64,000 nucleotides of DNA from Desulfosporosinus fructosivorans (GTDB lineage: Bacteria > Bacillota > Desulfitobacteriia > Desulfitobacteriales > Desulfitobacteriaceae). The notes beneath the pieces are model-generated. The model was not told where the DNA came from, searched no databases, and saw only the letters and a program-made list of their open reading frames with translations. A program made the position numbers and the translations under genes. Location of the stretch: NCBI RefSeq assembly GCF_004766045.1, contig NZ_SPQQ01000006.1, positions 310,001 through 374,000 of the forward strand. Direction: 5' to 3'. Shown here piece after piece: positions 42,379 to 50,611 of this stretch. Every line of letters starts with the position of its first letter. Within the stretch, counting starts at the first letter, position 1.

Positions 42379-42504
42379 ATGGGCACCCGCAAAAAGGTTT
42401 CGAGAGCAAAATCTCCTGTTTCCCTTAGAGACCCACATTATACTGAGTTTGACACGCATAAAGAGCGAAATATTCAAAAACCTCTACCTCGTAATACTCC
42501 ATAA
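42379..42504 (+). CDS. 41-residue basic hypothetical protein
   Basis: ATG at 42379 with GAGAGGAAGG 7 nt upstream and TAA at 42502-42504, followed 30 nt later by a good terminator. MGTRKKVSRAKSPVSLRDPH continues into a polar tail rich in Lys, Arg and Pro. No family was recognised. The well-spaced ribosome site and the terminator support a real gene. Confidence 0.5.
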   Translation: MGTRKKVSRAKSPVSLRDPHYTEFDTHKERNIQKPLPRNTP

Positions 42505-42535
42505 GCTTAAGGAAAAGTGTAGTAGTGAGTGTACT

Positions 42536-42560
42536 AGACCAACTGATGATCAGTTGGTCT
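42536..42560 (+). terminator. Terminator after the 41-residue gene
   Basis: AGACCAACTGAT-G-ATCAGTTGGTCT followed by TTTTG. Confidence 0.8.
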
Positions 42561-42654
42561 TTTGAATGAATACTTGAAGAATTCTTGCTTTTGCTGAGGA
42601 ACCTGCTATTGCAGCAATGACAACAAAGTCCCAGAAACTGTAAGACAGCTCCGA

Positions 42655-42709
42655 TTTGACAATAAATGTTTAGCTATCTATTAACTTGCAAAGTCATGCT
42701 TTGCAAGTT
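42655..42709 (+). promoter_or_regulatory. gap promoter region with leader hairpin
   Basis: TTGACA at 42655-42660 and TATTAA at 42679-42684 (18-bp spacing) form a plausible vegetative promoter. A perfect 11-bp dyad AACTTGCAAAG/CTTTGCAAGTT (42683-42709) lies over the expected transcription start, suitable for a repressor site or a 5' RNA hairpin. The leader to gap is about 150 nt. Confidence 0.45.
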
Positions 42710-42852
42710 TTCCTCGTCTTTAGGGAACAACTATATTGTAAATAAACATAAAAAAAGAAGGGATTCGGTGTATTTGCACAGAATGATGTTTATCATAGGC
42801 ATAAATCTGTGCTTTATCCGGGATGACCGGATTATTAAAAGGAGGTTTACCA

Positions 42853-43863
42853 ATGAGTTTAAAAGTAGCAATTAATGGTTTCGGTAGAATTGGTCGTCTT
42901 ACACTTCGTGCAGCTCTAAATCAATCCCTCCCTTTCGAAGTAGTTGCCATCAATGACTTAGCAAGTCCAGATTTATTAGCCCACTTATTCAAGTATGATT
43001 CCGTCCACGGAGTTCTTCCTAATTCTGTGGAAGTTGACGGAAGCACAATGATTATTGATGGGAAACGCATAGAAATTTTTGCCGAAAAGAGCCCTTTAGA
43101 TTTACCTTGGGCAAAACTTGGAGTCGATATTGTCATTGAATCAACAGGCCGTTTTACAAAACGTGACGCTGCAGCGCAACATCTTACTGCAGGAGCTAAA
43201 AAAGTCGTGATCTCTGCTCCAGCTAAAGATGAAGATATTACGATTGTTATGGGAGTCAATGACGATAAATATGATCCTCTCAAGCACCATATTATTTCAA
43301 ATGCTTCCTGCACAACGAACTGCCTTGCTCCTGTCGCAAAAATCTTACTCGATTCTTTCGGAATTGAACAAGGATTTATGACAACGACTCATGCAGTCAC
43401 AGGTGACCAAAGGATCACAGACCTGGAACACTCAGATTGGCGTCGATCCAGGGCAGCTTATCAATCCATGATCCCAACGACGACGGGTGCTGCCAAAGCG
43501 GTTACTCTTGTTTTACCAGAATTAGCTGGTAAAATGAATGGACTTGCTGTTCGGGTCCCTACTCCGAATGTTTCCTTGGTTGATCTTGTCGCTAATTTAA
43601 CCAAGCCAACAACTAAGGAAGAAGTCAACGCCAAGTTGCGTGAAGCGGCTGATGGTAAGCTGAAGGGAATCCTCGAGTATACTGAGTTACCTTTAGTCTC
43701 GCATGACTTTAATGGTAACCCAGCCAGCTCCATAGTGGATGCATTATCGACCATGATGATCGGAGATCGTATGGTTAAAGTTCTGGCTTGGTACGATAAC
43801 GAATGGGGTTATTCAAATCGCATTTTAGATTTAGTGAAGCTTATTGTAGCTAAAGGTCTGTAA
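42853..43863 (+). CDS. gap: Glyceraldehyde-3-phosphate dehydrogenase, type I
   Basis: A 336-residue glycolytic/gluconeogenic enzyme. VAINGFGRIGRL is the NAD site, SNASCTTNCLAPVAK holds the catalytic Cys, THAVTGDQR the following loop and WYDNEWGYSNRI the C-terminal signature. ATG at 42853 follows AAAAGGAGG; the upstream in-frame start at 42823 includes that ribosome site and is rejected. The gene lies 20 nt before pyk, forming a short glycolytic operon. No cggR, pgk or tpi is present. Confidence 0.97.
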   Translation: MSLKVAINGFGRIGRLTLRAALNQSLPFEVVAINDLASPDLLAHLFKYDSVHGVLPNSVEVDGSTMIIDGKRIEIFAEKSPLDLPWAKLGVDIVIESTGRFTKRDAAAQHLTAGAKKVVISAPAKDEDITIVMGVNDDKYDPLKHHIISNASCTTNCLAPVAKILLDSFGIEQGFMTTTHAVTGDQRITDLEHSDWRRSRAAYQSMIPTTTGAAKAVTLVLPELAGKMNGLAVRVPTPNVSLVDLVANLTKPTTKEEVNAKLREAADGKLKGILEYTELPLVSHDFNGNPASSIVDALSTMMIGDRMVKVLAWYDNEWGYSNRILDLVKLIVAKGL

Positions 43864-43882
43864 ACAGGGAGGGATTGGCTCC

Positions 43883-45619
43883 ATGAGAAGGACTAAAATT
43901 GTTTGTACGATTGGACCATCAAGTGAGTCTAGGGAAAAAGTTCAAGCTCTTCTTGTAGCAGGTATGGATGTTGCTCGACTAAATTTTTCACATGGAACTC
44001 ATGAGGAACATGGTCGAAGAATCGCCATCCTAAAAGAGGAAGCTGCCAAATTAGGGAAGCATCTGGGAATCCTGCTCGACACCAAAGGACCAGAAGTTCG
44101 CACAGGGAAGGTTCCGGAGGAGGGGGTTACTCTGGTAAACGGATCTGCATTCAGTTTAGATACAGATCTCAGTAGCCTGGGTAATCAGCAACGGGTTGGG
44201 ATTACTTATACAGACCTTTGGCGAAAGGTTAAGTGTGGTGGCCATATTCTCATTGATGATGGTCAACTCGATCTAGAAGTGACCTCAGTAGACAATACAG
44301 TTATTCATACTGTCATTCGAAACGGTGGGGTCCTTAAGTCCCAAAAAGGGGTCAATGTTCCAGGCGCTCTTAACGACTTACCCGCTGTCACAGAAAGGGA
44401 TATTGAGGATATTCGCTTTGGGATTTCCCAAGGAATTGACTTTATTGCATCCTCCTTTACCCGTAAAGCGATCAATGTTTTGGACGTGCGTCGTATTGTT
44501 GAAGAAATGAATGCGGATGTCCACATCATCGCCAAGATTGAAAGCCAAGAGGGTGTGGATAACTTAGATTCTATACTTGAAGTCGCGGATGGGCTCATGG
44601 TCGCACGCGGGGACCTGGGGGTTGAAATTCCAGTTGAAGAAGTTCCCATCAGACAGAAGGAAATGATTCGCAAGTGCAATATTCTTGGCAAACCCGTTAT
44701 TGTTGCAACTCAGATGTTAGATTCTATGATACGTCAACCTCGGCCCACGCGAGCAGAGGCAAGTGATGTTGCTAACGCTATTTTGGATGGAACGGATGCC
44801 ATTATGTTATCTGGAGAAACTGCGGCTGGTCTTTTTCCCCTTGAAGCTGTTCAGATGATGGATAAAATAGCCAAACGCATAGAACAGACTTGCTTAGATA
44901 ATCAGTCTACCCACAATCACCAGCGTAATGTAGCTGAGGCTATTAGTTTTGCAAGCTATACCATCGCTAAAAATCTTGAAGCAGCTGTTATTCTTACTCC
45001 GACACATTCCGGTTTGACTGCGCGTATGATCTCCAAGTATCGACCGATCGCCTTGATTGTTGCCGCTACACCATTTGAGACTACGGCAAGAAAATTAGCA
45101 CTACAATGGGGAGTCCAACCCATGCTTGTTCCTCAAAGTTTAGGAACAGACGAAATGTTATCCATAGCTGTGAATACATCCTTAAATAAAAACTTCATTC
45201 ACTCTGGAGATGTCGTGGTGATCACAGCTGGTGTTCCAATTGGTAAAGTTGGCTCAACAAATATGATCAAAGTTCAGATCATGGGAAATATCCTATCTAA
45301 AGGGACAGGGATTGGACGAAAATCCTATTCAGGAGTTGCGCGTCTTGTCCAATCTCCCAAAACGGATCTATTTAATGATGGAGATATTTTAATAGCAGAG
45401 ACCACCGATGCAGACTTTGTACCCATAATTGCCAGGGCTGGAGCATTAGTCATCGTGGAGGGTGGTTTAACATCACACGCAGCGATTGTCGCTTTACAAT
45501 ATGGAATACCAACCATCGTGGGTGCTCAAGAAGCCTTTTCCAAGGTGTCGAACGGACAAACTTTGACGGTTGATGCTTTGAGCGGCGTGATATATGAAGG
45601 GTCTATCAGTATTCTCTAG
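43883..45619 (+). CDS. pyk: Pyruvate kinase with C-terminal PEP-utiliser domain
   Basis: A 578-residue enzyme converting PEP and ADP to pyruvate and ATP. TKIVCTIGPSS, VARLNFSHG, IAKIESQEGVDN (catalytic Lys) and ATQMLDSMIRQPRPTRAEASD are the canonical motifs. The extra 100 residues (IARAGALVIVEGGLTSHAAI) form the PPDK-like swivelling domain known from Bacillus and related Firmicutes. ATG behind GGGAGGGATT. Cotranscribed with gap and closed by the terminator at 45640. Confidence 0.97.
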   Translation: MRRTKIVCTIGPSSESREKVQALLVAGMDVARLNFSHGTHEEHGRRIAILKEEAAKLGKHLGILLDTKGPEVRTGKVPEEGVTLVNGSAFSLDTDLSSLGNQQRVGITYTDLWRKVKCGGHILIDDGQLDLEVTSVDNTVIHTVIRNGGVLKSQKGVNVPGALNDLPAVTERDIEDIRFGISQGIDFIASSFTRKAINVLDVRRIVEEMNADVHIIAKIESQEGVDNLDSILEVADGLMVARGDLGVEIPVEEVPIRQKEMIRKCNILGKPVIVATQMLDSMIRQPRPTRAEASDVANAILDGTDAIMLSGETAAGLFPLEAVQMMDKIAKRIEQTCLDNQSTHNHQRNVAEAISFASYTIAKNLEAAVILTPTHSGLTARMISKYRPIALIVAATPFETTARKLALQWGVQPMLVPQSLGTDEMLSIAVNTSLNKNFIHSGDVVVITAGVPIGKVGSTNMIKVQIMGNILSKGTGIGRKSYSGVARLVQSPKTDLFNDGDILIAETTDADFVPIIARAGALVIVEGGLTSHAAIVALQYGIPTIVGAQEAFSKVSNGQTLTVDALSGVIYEGSISIL

Positions 45620-45639
45620 TGATTAAAATCCTGTCATAA

Positions 45640-45673
45640 AAAGGCGTACAGTAGAACCTACTGTACGCCTTTT
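45640..45673. terminator. gap-pyk operon terminator
   Basis: AAAGGCGTACAGTAG-AACC-CTACTGTACGCCTTT with a T-rich tail. It also suits the converging minus-strand gene. Confidence 0.9.
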
Positions 45674-45702
45674 ATCTGATGTAATGTAAACGATTATGAA
45701 TT

Positions 45703-45990
45703 CTACTTTTGAAGAGTTAGCGTATCCTTAGTATGACGTTTAAGTCCTTGCAATTCATGGTCAAAACTGCCTGTATTCGTCATTTGATCATCGATGGTAT
45801 CTTTATCAATCGTACTTTGGGAGCGACCATTTAAAACGTCAATTAATCCGGCTTCTTGCAATTCACTTGCAATTTCAAAGAGAGAAACTCGCTTCGCACG
45901 AGGTAAGCGATTCACAAAACGATTTATTTTGACAGGTGGGACAAGATTTCGGAATTTGACTCCTCCGTATTTCATTATGCGTTCCGGCAA
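45703..45990 (-). CDS. 95-residue hypothetical protein
   Basis: TTG start at 45990 behind AAGGAGG. The protein reads MPERIMKYGGVKFRNLVPPV with basic residues, then SLFEIASELQEAGLIDVLNG, and a polar tail. No recognised domain or membrane segment; probably a conserved small protein of this lineage. It is followed by the shared terminator at 45640 and preceded by the DUF896 gene on the same strand, with 91 nt between them. Confidence 0.6.
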   Translation of the reverse strand: MPERIMKYGGVKFRNLVPPVKINRFVNRLPRAKRVSLFEIASELQEAGLIDVLNGRSQSTIDKDTIDDQMTNTGSFDHELQGLKRHTKDTLTLQK

Positions 45991-46081
45991 AGTATCTTCC
46001 TCCTTAAATCAGGTTATTATTAGCTTATTACGCTTATTATTTGCCTGATGGTCAAAACAAATACATTTTGGATGATCATTT

Positions 46082-46276
46082 TTATTGAATAAGTGGATCA
46101 TCAGTAAGCTCAACTTTGTTTAAGGTCTCCCTGACTTGTCCACGAATAAACGATAAATACTCCTGGCGCATGGCCTCTTGTTCGGCGCGCTCCCACTCTT
46201 CAAGACCAATAGTTTTTTGCTTTTTAGACAGTTCATTAATTCGATCAATAATGACATTTATGGCTGAAATACTCAA
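46082..46276 (-). CDS. DUF896 (YnzC-like) protein
   Basis: A 64-residue helical-hairpin protein. DRINELSKKQKTIGL then EEWERAEQEAMRQEYLSFIR matches the DUF896 family (Bacillus YnzC): INEL...E..EQ..LR.EYL. TTG start at 46276 with GGAAGGAGAG upstream. In Bacillus subtilis ynzC belongs to the SOS-regulated yneA region, but no such neighbours are present here. Function is unknown. Confidence 0.85.
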   Translation of the reverse strand: MSISAINVIIDRINELSKKQKTIGLEEWERAEQEAMRQEYLSFIRGQVRETLNKVELTDDPLIQ

Positions 46277-46380
46277 AGTTCAACTCTCCTTCCAACATAC
46301 CATGTGACTTGGATTTATTATCACATTATAGCATAATGTGAAATATAATGAAAAATCCAGGTTCCTATCCTAAGGAATCA

Positions 46381-46392
46381 ATGCTATAATGG
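46381..46392 (+). promoter_or_regulatory. Extended -10 promoter of the M23 peptidase gene
   Basis: TGCTATAAT at 46382-46390 is a perfect extended -10. It overlaps an in-frame ATG at 46389, which shows that the longer coding frame cannot be the real start. Confidence 0.6.
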
Positions 46393-46427
46393 TCTCAAAA
46401 CGTCTTAAAGACGATGGGGGGGCTAGG

Positions 46428-47912
46428 ATGAAAAAATTAAATTTTGAAATGAAAGTCGTAATTAAAGGATTTTTAGAACGTTTAAGCCAACAGACCAAAG
46501 CCATTTTTTCAAAAATGGGATTATGGAGGTCAAAGAATCTCCTTGCAATATCTTGGAAATCACCCAAGTTTTTAATTGGAACAATGACCTTTGTGTTAGT
46601 CATTAGCGGTGCAACGATATACTATAGTGGTACAGCTTCGGCTGCTTATATAGTGGTTAACGGACAAAAGATCGGTTTAGTTGAGAGTGTTGATAAAGGC
46701 CAACAAATTGTTGATGACATTTTGACAGAACGTGGTCAAGCTATAGGTAAGGCTGCCAAAACGAGTGATGTAATAGCGTATGAAACAGTTCGCGTTAAAA
46801 AGATAGAGCTTTTAGATGTCAGCAAAACAGATAATGAACTGCATAGTGTACTATCCTCCTATATTGATGGGTATGCTTTAGAGGTTGCCGGAACACAGGT
46901 CGCCATTCTACCTACCCAAGCCGATGTGCAAACTCTCCTTAAGAAATATCAGGATTACTATACAAAACCTAGTGATAACAATAAAGTGCTATCTGTTGAG
47001 TTTAGCGAACCCACTGCCACTAAACCCGTTGAAGCTCAACCCGATCAGGTCAAAGTACTTGATCAAGCCTTGAAAGAGTTAATAGAAGGTAAGATAACGA
47101 CTACGGAATACACTGCTCAAGAAAATGACTCTTGGTGGCTGATTGCTCGCAAACATGATATGAAAACGAAAGAAGTGTTAGCGGGTAATCCAGGAATGAC
47201 GGAAGATAGCAAGATTCAAACTGGTCAAAAAATCAAAATAGTCACTGTAAGTCCATATCTAACTGTGATGAGTAAAGGGATATTGACCAGTACTGAAACG
47301 ATTGCTTACGATACCGTGACAACGACGGACACTGAACTCGATAGCGGGAAAACTGTTGTCAAAGAGCCCGGCAGTGAGGGCACCAAAGTTGTCACATACT
47401 CCTATCTCCAAAAAAATGGGCAAGATGTATCGAAGCAAGTTGACGAAGAGAAAGTAATTAAACAACCCGTTACCCAAGTCGTTTCCAAAGGGCCTGAGCT
47501 AACTGCCGTTGCTTTGGCTAGCGTATCTAGAGGATCAAAAAGTTCCACTGGGATTGCTTGGCCCTTGAGAGGTCCGATTAATTCTCCTTTTGGGTCCCGT
47601 TGGGGTAGTGTACATACCGGAATAGATATCGGCGGGAGTACCGGTACTCCCTTTTCCGCTGCTGCTGCAGGGAAGGTGATTTCTGCAGGCTGGAGTGGAG
47701 GATACGGGAACATGATCCTTATTGACCATGGCAACGGTGTACAGACCCGTTACGGGCATTCTTCAAAACTTTTAGTTTCTGTCGGTCAAAAAGTAACACA
47801 AGGTCAAAGAATCGGATTGGTTGGCTCAACTGGAAATTCAACCGGTTCACATCTACATTTTGAAGTCATTCTTAATGGGTCTACTGTCAACCCATTGAAC
47901 TATTTGCGGTAG
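46428..47912 (+). CDS. LysM/G5/M23 cell-wall metallopeptidase
   Basis: A 494-residue anchored or exported protein. Membrane segment about 45-65 (TMTFVLVISGATIYYSG). A LysM peptidoglycan-binding domain at about 235-285 (YTAQENDSWWLIARKHDM). A G5 domain at about 285-365 (SKGILTSTETIAYDTVTTTD). A C-terminal M23 zinc endopeptidase with HTGIDIGG, the middle SAAAAGKVISAGWSGGYGN and HLHFEV. It should cut peptidoglycan cross-links during growth or sporulation. ATG at 46428 follows a GGGGGGG run. Confidence 0.94.
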   Translation: MKKLNFEMKVVIKGFLERLSQQTKAIFSKMGLWRSKNLLAISWKSPKFLIGTMTFVLVISGATIYYSGTASAAYIVVNGQKIGLVESVDKGQQIVDDILTERGQAIGKAAKTSDVIAYETVRVKKIELLDVSKTDNELHSVLSSYIDGYALEVAGTQVAILPTQADVQTLLKKYQDYYTKPSDNNKVLSVEFSEPTATKPVEAQPDQVKVLDQALKELIEGKITTTEYTAQENDSWWLIARKHDMKTKEVLAGNPGMTEDSKIQTGQKIKIVTVSPYLTVMSKGILTSTETIAYDTVTTTDTELDSGKTVVKEPGSEGTKVVTYSYLQKNGQDVSKQVDEEKVIKQPVTQVVSKGPELTAVALASVSRGSKSSTGIAWPLRGPINSPFGSRWGSVHTGIDIGGSTGTPFSAAAAGKVISAGWSGGYGNMILIDHGNGVQTRYGHSSKLLVSVGQKVTQGQRIGLVGSTGNSTGSHLHFEVILNGSTVNPLNYLR

Positions 47913-47916
47913 ATAT

Positions 47917-47941
47917 AAAAAAGCGCCCTTGGCGCTTTTTT
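47917..47941 (+). terminator. Terminator of the M23 peptidase gene
   Basis: AAAAAAGCGCC-CTT-GGCGCTTTTTT. Confidence 0.9.
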
Positions 47942-47991
47942 ATACTAGTCAGACCCCCAAGTTTTCTTTAAGCTATCAGAAAATATATGTT

Positions 47992-48027
47992 AAGTAAGGG
48001 CAATTCATGCATGAATTGCCCTTACTT
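47992..48027. repeat. Perfect 36-bp palindrome
   Basis: AAGTAAGGGCAATTCATG and its exact complement meet without a loop at 48009/48010. It is 50 bp upstream of the thioesterase start and after the previous terminator. It is a candidate operator or cruciform. Confidence 0.7.
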
Positions 48028-48075
48028 GGATGCAGAGTCGTTATGATTATACATTACGATGAAGGAGTGGCTATT

Positions 48076-48516
48076 GTGGGATTATCTTCAAAAACACATT
48101 TGCGGGTTCGTTATTCTGAAACGGACAAAATGGGCATCGTTTATCACGCTAATTTTCTTGTTTGGTTTGAAGTCGGAAGATCAGAACTATTTCGGGAATT
48201 GGAACTTCCATATACTGAATTCGAAGAACAGGGTTTAGGTTTAGCGGTCATCGAGGCCAATTGCCGCTATCGCAAACCCGCCCATTATGATGATGAGCTT
48301 GTGCTTGTTACCGAGGTAGATCAGATGTCTTCGCGCTCAGCCCGTTTTTGTTATCACGTTTATCGAGAGGAAACTCTTTTGGCTGAAGGCAAAACCGTTC
48401 ACGCGTTTATTAATACTGAAGGCCGTTCAGCAGACGCTCGAAGGTACGCGATATGGACCCGTTTGCAAGGAATTATTGAGAAAAATAAGGATGCCAAACA
48501 TCTTTCCAAAGGCTAA
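48076..48516 (+). CDS. Acyl-CoA thioesterase (YbgC/4HBT family)
   Basis: A 146-residue hot-dog-fold thioesterase hydrolysing acyl-CoA. RVRYSETDKMGIVYHANFLVWFE contains the catalytic Asp and the YHANY-type motif. GTG at 48076 is chosen since GAAGGAG is 8 nt upstream; the in-frame ATG at 48007 lies inside the 36-bp palindrome. It is monocistronic. Substrate may be short-chain or aromatic acyl-CoA; a link to the distant pathway operon cannot be shown. Confidence 0.92.
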   Translation: MGLSSKTHLRVRYSETDKMGIVYHANFLVWFEVGRSELFRELELPYTEFEEQGLGLAVIEANCRYRKPAHYDDELVLVTEVDQMSSRSARFCYHVYREETLLAEGKTVHAFINTEGRSADARRYAIWTRLQGIIEKNKDAKHLSKG

Positions 48517-48550
48517 TAGGATACGCTATTGTATTTCGATTCAGGCCATG

Positions 48551-48570
48551 GTATTATGTATACATAATAC
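48551..48570. promoter_or_regulatory. 20-bp perfect palindrome, candidate operator
   Basis: GTATTATGTATACATAATAC lies 18 bp upstream of the 40-residue gene start, overlapping where its promoter should be. Confidence 0.5.
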
Positions 48571-48588
48571 ATTGAAAGAAGGGATTCT

Positions 48589-48711
48589 ATGTTTCTTGTA
48601 ACTTGGATCGAAGGCGAAGAGGTTAACTATCGGCTCGTGAAGAAGCATGAACTTTCTGCATTAATGGCATCCTTTGGGCAACATGCAATTATTCAAAGAT
48701 TTGCATCGTAA
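48589..48711 (+). CDS. 40-residue hypothetical protein
   Basis: ATG at 48589 behind GAAAGAAGGG, TAA at 48709-48711. MFLVTWIEGEEVNYRLVKKH continues as ELSALMASFGQHAIIQRFAS: a small strand-helix protein without membrane segment. The palindrome at 48551 and the strong terminator 40 nt downstream support an independently regulated gene. No family was recognised. Confidence 0.55.
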   Translation: MFLVTWIEGEEVNYRLVKKHELSALMASFGQHAIIQRFAS

Positions 48712-48749
48712 TGGAGCCCAATAAATTATTAAGGATTTTAAATATCGAT

Positions 48750-48776
48750 AAATGTCCATCATTTTGATGGACATTT
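48750..48776 (+). terminator. Terminator after the 40-residue gene
   Basis: AAATGTCCATCA-TTT-TGATGGACATTT followed by ATTTTTTTG. From here to 49115 no gene or other signal is visible. Confidence 0.9.
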
Positions 48777-49115
48777 ATTTTTTTGCGTTCTGCAGGATAT
48801 TACTAATCTTCCTCGAATATTTAAATGTGGCAATTTTTCTGTTTATTCTAGAAACCCAACGTTGTCTTCGGATCTATTCTCTGGCTTTCGGAGCGAGTAC
48901 ATATAATTGATGACCTAGGAGCATCATTGGGGTATGCTTACTTGCAATTTCCAAGAAGATGCGATATGTTTTTACATTAGTACACTTAAATATCTCGTTA
49001 AAGAGGGACGGTGATTAAAACAGCGAGATGTTTTTGTGGAATACTATAAACACGGGACCGGAAACATGGCAATTAATAAGATTAAAAGTCGTTAGGAATA
49101 TGAGGTGTACTATTC

Positions 49116-50384
49116 TTGAAGTTTTTCACTACTTTTCTCCTTACAATACTTATAATGGTTAGTGTTACTCCTCCATCATTTGCGGAAGACACTACTTCGA
49201 AAGCACCTCAAATACGAGGAGAGGGTGCCTATTTAATTGATGTATTATCTGGTCAAACCCTCTATATGAAGAATCCAGACGAACCACTAGCTCCAGCAAG
49301 TACAACAAAAATTATGACTGGCCTTTTAGCAATTGAACTTGGAGATTTAAATGATATCGTAACGCCAACTTCTACACTGCTTAATAATAAGCTCGTTTAT
49401 GGCACACAGATATACCTCGAGCCTGGAGAAAAAATGCCTCTAAAAGATCTTTTATATGCTTTGCTGTTAAACTCCGCCAACGATGCAGCTGTGGCAATTG
49501 CGGAACATATAGGAAGTGACTTACCTACTTTTGTCGAAATGATGAATCAGCGTGCCCGTGAAATAGGAGCGACTAATACCCATTTTCTTAACCCGAGTGG
49601 TTTAACAGAGTCTGGGCACACAACAACCGCTCATGACCTAGCACTTATAGCACGTGTTGCTTATCAGAATCCTACGTTTGCTCAATATGTTCGTACGAAA
49701 TCACAGCCTATCTCACGATCAAAAACAGATATACCTAAGCTAATGGTTAATGAAAATAAACTGCTGTGGAGAGACTCTGCCGTTGATGGGATTAAACCAG
49801 GATACACAGCAGCTGCGCAAAATTGCCTTGTGGCATCCGTAACCAAGGATGGACGTCAATTTATTGGCGTGATCCTAAAATCTCCAGGACCCGAAATTTA
49901 CACGGATATGCAAGCTCTTTTTGAGTTCGGCTTTACTCAGTTTAAAAGTACTATTTTTAAACCTTCAGGGTCGATCATTTCTACAACCACGGTTAACAAT
50001 GAACCTGTTAATCTAATTCTCGATCGTCCAATCTATATGACCCAGAAAATAGACGATCAGAGTTCGGTCTTGGATTTAAAAGTTATACCGACTTCTTCTA
50101 GTACTCTTACTTCAGTAGAAGAGGGTCAAGTAGTTGCCCAAGTCGAAATTTCGGACGATAGTACACTTTTAGGCACACTTCCTTTAAAATCGACGCGAAC
50201 AATTTTGCCGCCGACCGTAAAAAGAAGTCTATTTTCTAATTACTTTTCATGGACCACTGGAGCAATTCTAATAGGTGTTATCTTACTGCTCCTTATTAGT
50301 GCGAAAATTCGTGCTGATAGGCGTTGGCGCAGAAAAATGCGACTTGCGAGGAATAGATATTCAATGCGAGAATCAAGTGACTAA
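49116..50384 (+). CDS. D-alanyl-D-alanine carboxypeptidase (DacF/PBP5 type)
   Basis: A 422-residue penicillin-binding protein trimming the terminal D-Ala of peptidoglycan stems. Signal peptide MKFFTTFLLTILIMVSVTPP; active-site STTK within PASTTKIMTG (about 60-66); SxN as LLNSANDAA (about 120); the third motif is KPG (IKPGYTAAAQNC) where most members have KTG. A beta-rich C-terminal domain and a final membrane helix (TTGAILIGVILLLLISAKI) with a basic tail anchor it outside the membrane. TTG start at 49116 with GAGGTG. Confidence 0.93.
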   Translation: MKFFTTFLLTILIMVSVTPPSFAEDTTSKAPQIRGEGAYLIDVLSGQTLYMKNPDEPLAPASTTKIMTGLLAIELGDLNDIVTPTSTLLNNKLVYGTQIYLEPGEKMPLKDLLYALLLNSANDAAVAIAEHIGSDLPTFVEMMNQRAREIGATNTHFLNPSGLTESGHTTTAHDLALIARVAYQNPTFAQYVRTKSQPISRSKTDIPKLMVNENKLLWRDSAVDGIKPGYTAAAQNCLVASVTKDGRQFIGVILKSPGPEIYTDMQALFEFGFTQFKSTIFKPSGSIISTTTVNNEPVNLILDRPIYMTQKIDDQSSVLDLKVIPTSSSTLTSVEEGQVVAQVEISDDSTLLGTLPLKSTRTILPPTVKRSLFSNYFSWTTGAILIGVILLLLISAKIRADRRWRRKMRLARNRYSMRESSD

Positions 50385-50447
50385 AGTATTAAAGGTTGGG
50401 GTTATAACCCAATATAACGTTAGAGCATTAGGCACAGATAGGCTAAC

Positions 50448-50567
50448 ACTTTAGCTTCCAGAAAGGATAACCTTCAGTTATATACTTTTCTTGGAGGCTA
50501 AAGTTAACTTGACTACCAACTTTGCTAAAAGCTTGGGCGCTAGCCAAGTTAACTTTAGCTTTTTTTT
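50448..50567 (+). promoter_or_regulatory. Attenuator-like alternative hairpins before miaB
   Basis: Segment B (around 50490-50511: TTGGAGGCTAAAGTTAACTTG) can pair upstream with CTTTAGCTTCCA (50449-50460, one mismatch) or downstream with CAAGTTAACTTTAGC (50545-50559). The B-C pairing gives a 15-bp stem followed by eight T residues, an intrinsic terminator. The A-B pairing would prevent it. A TATAAT at 50579-50584 beyond the terminator may drive miaB. Confidence 0.5.
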
Positions 50568-50611
50568 GTCTTTTATCTTATAATGAGTAGATTAAGTTTA
50601 GAGGGTGCGAT

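Noticed and set aside
42666..42875. 69-codon plus-strand frame before gap
   Set aside because: It runs through the gap leader hairpin and ribosome site and overlaps the gap start; no family resemblance.
46389..46427. N-terminal extension of the M23 peptidase from ATG 46389
   Set aside because: The ATG lies inside the TATAAT promoter element.
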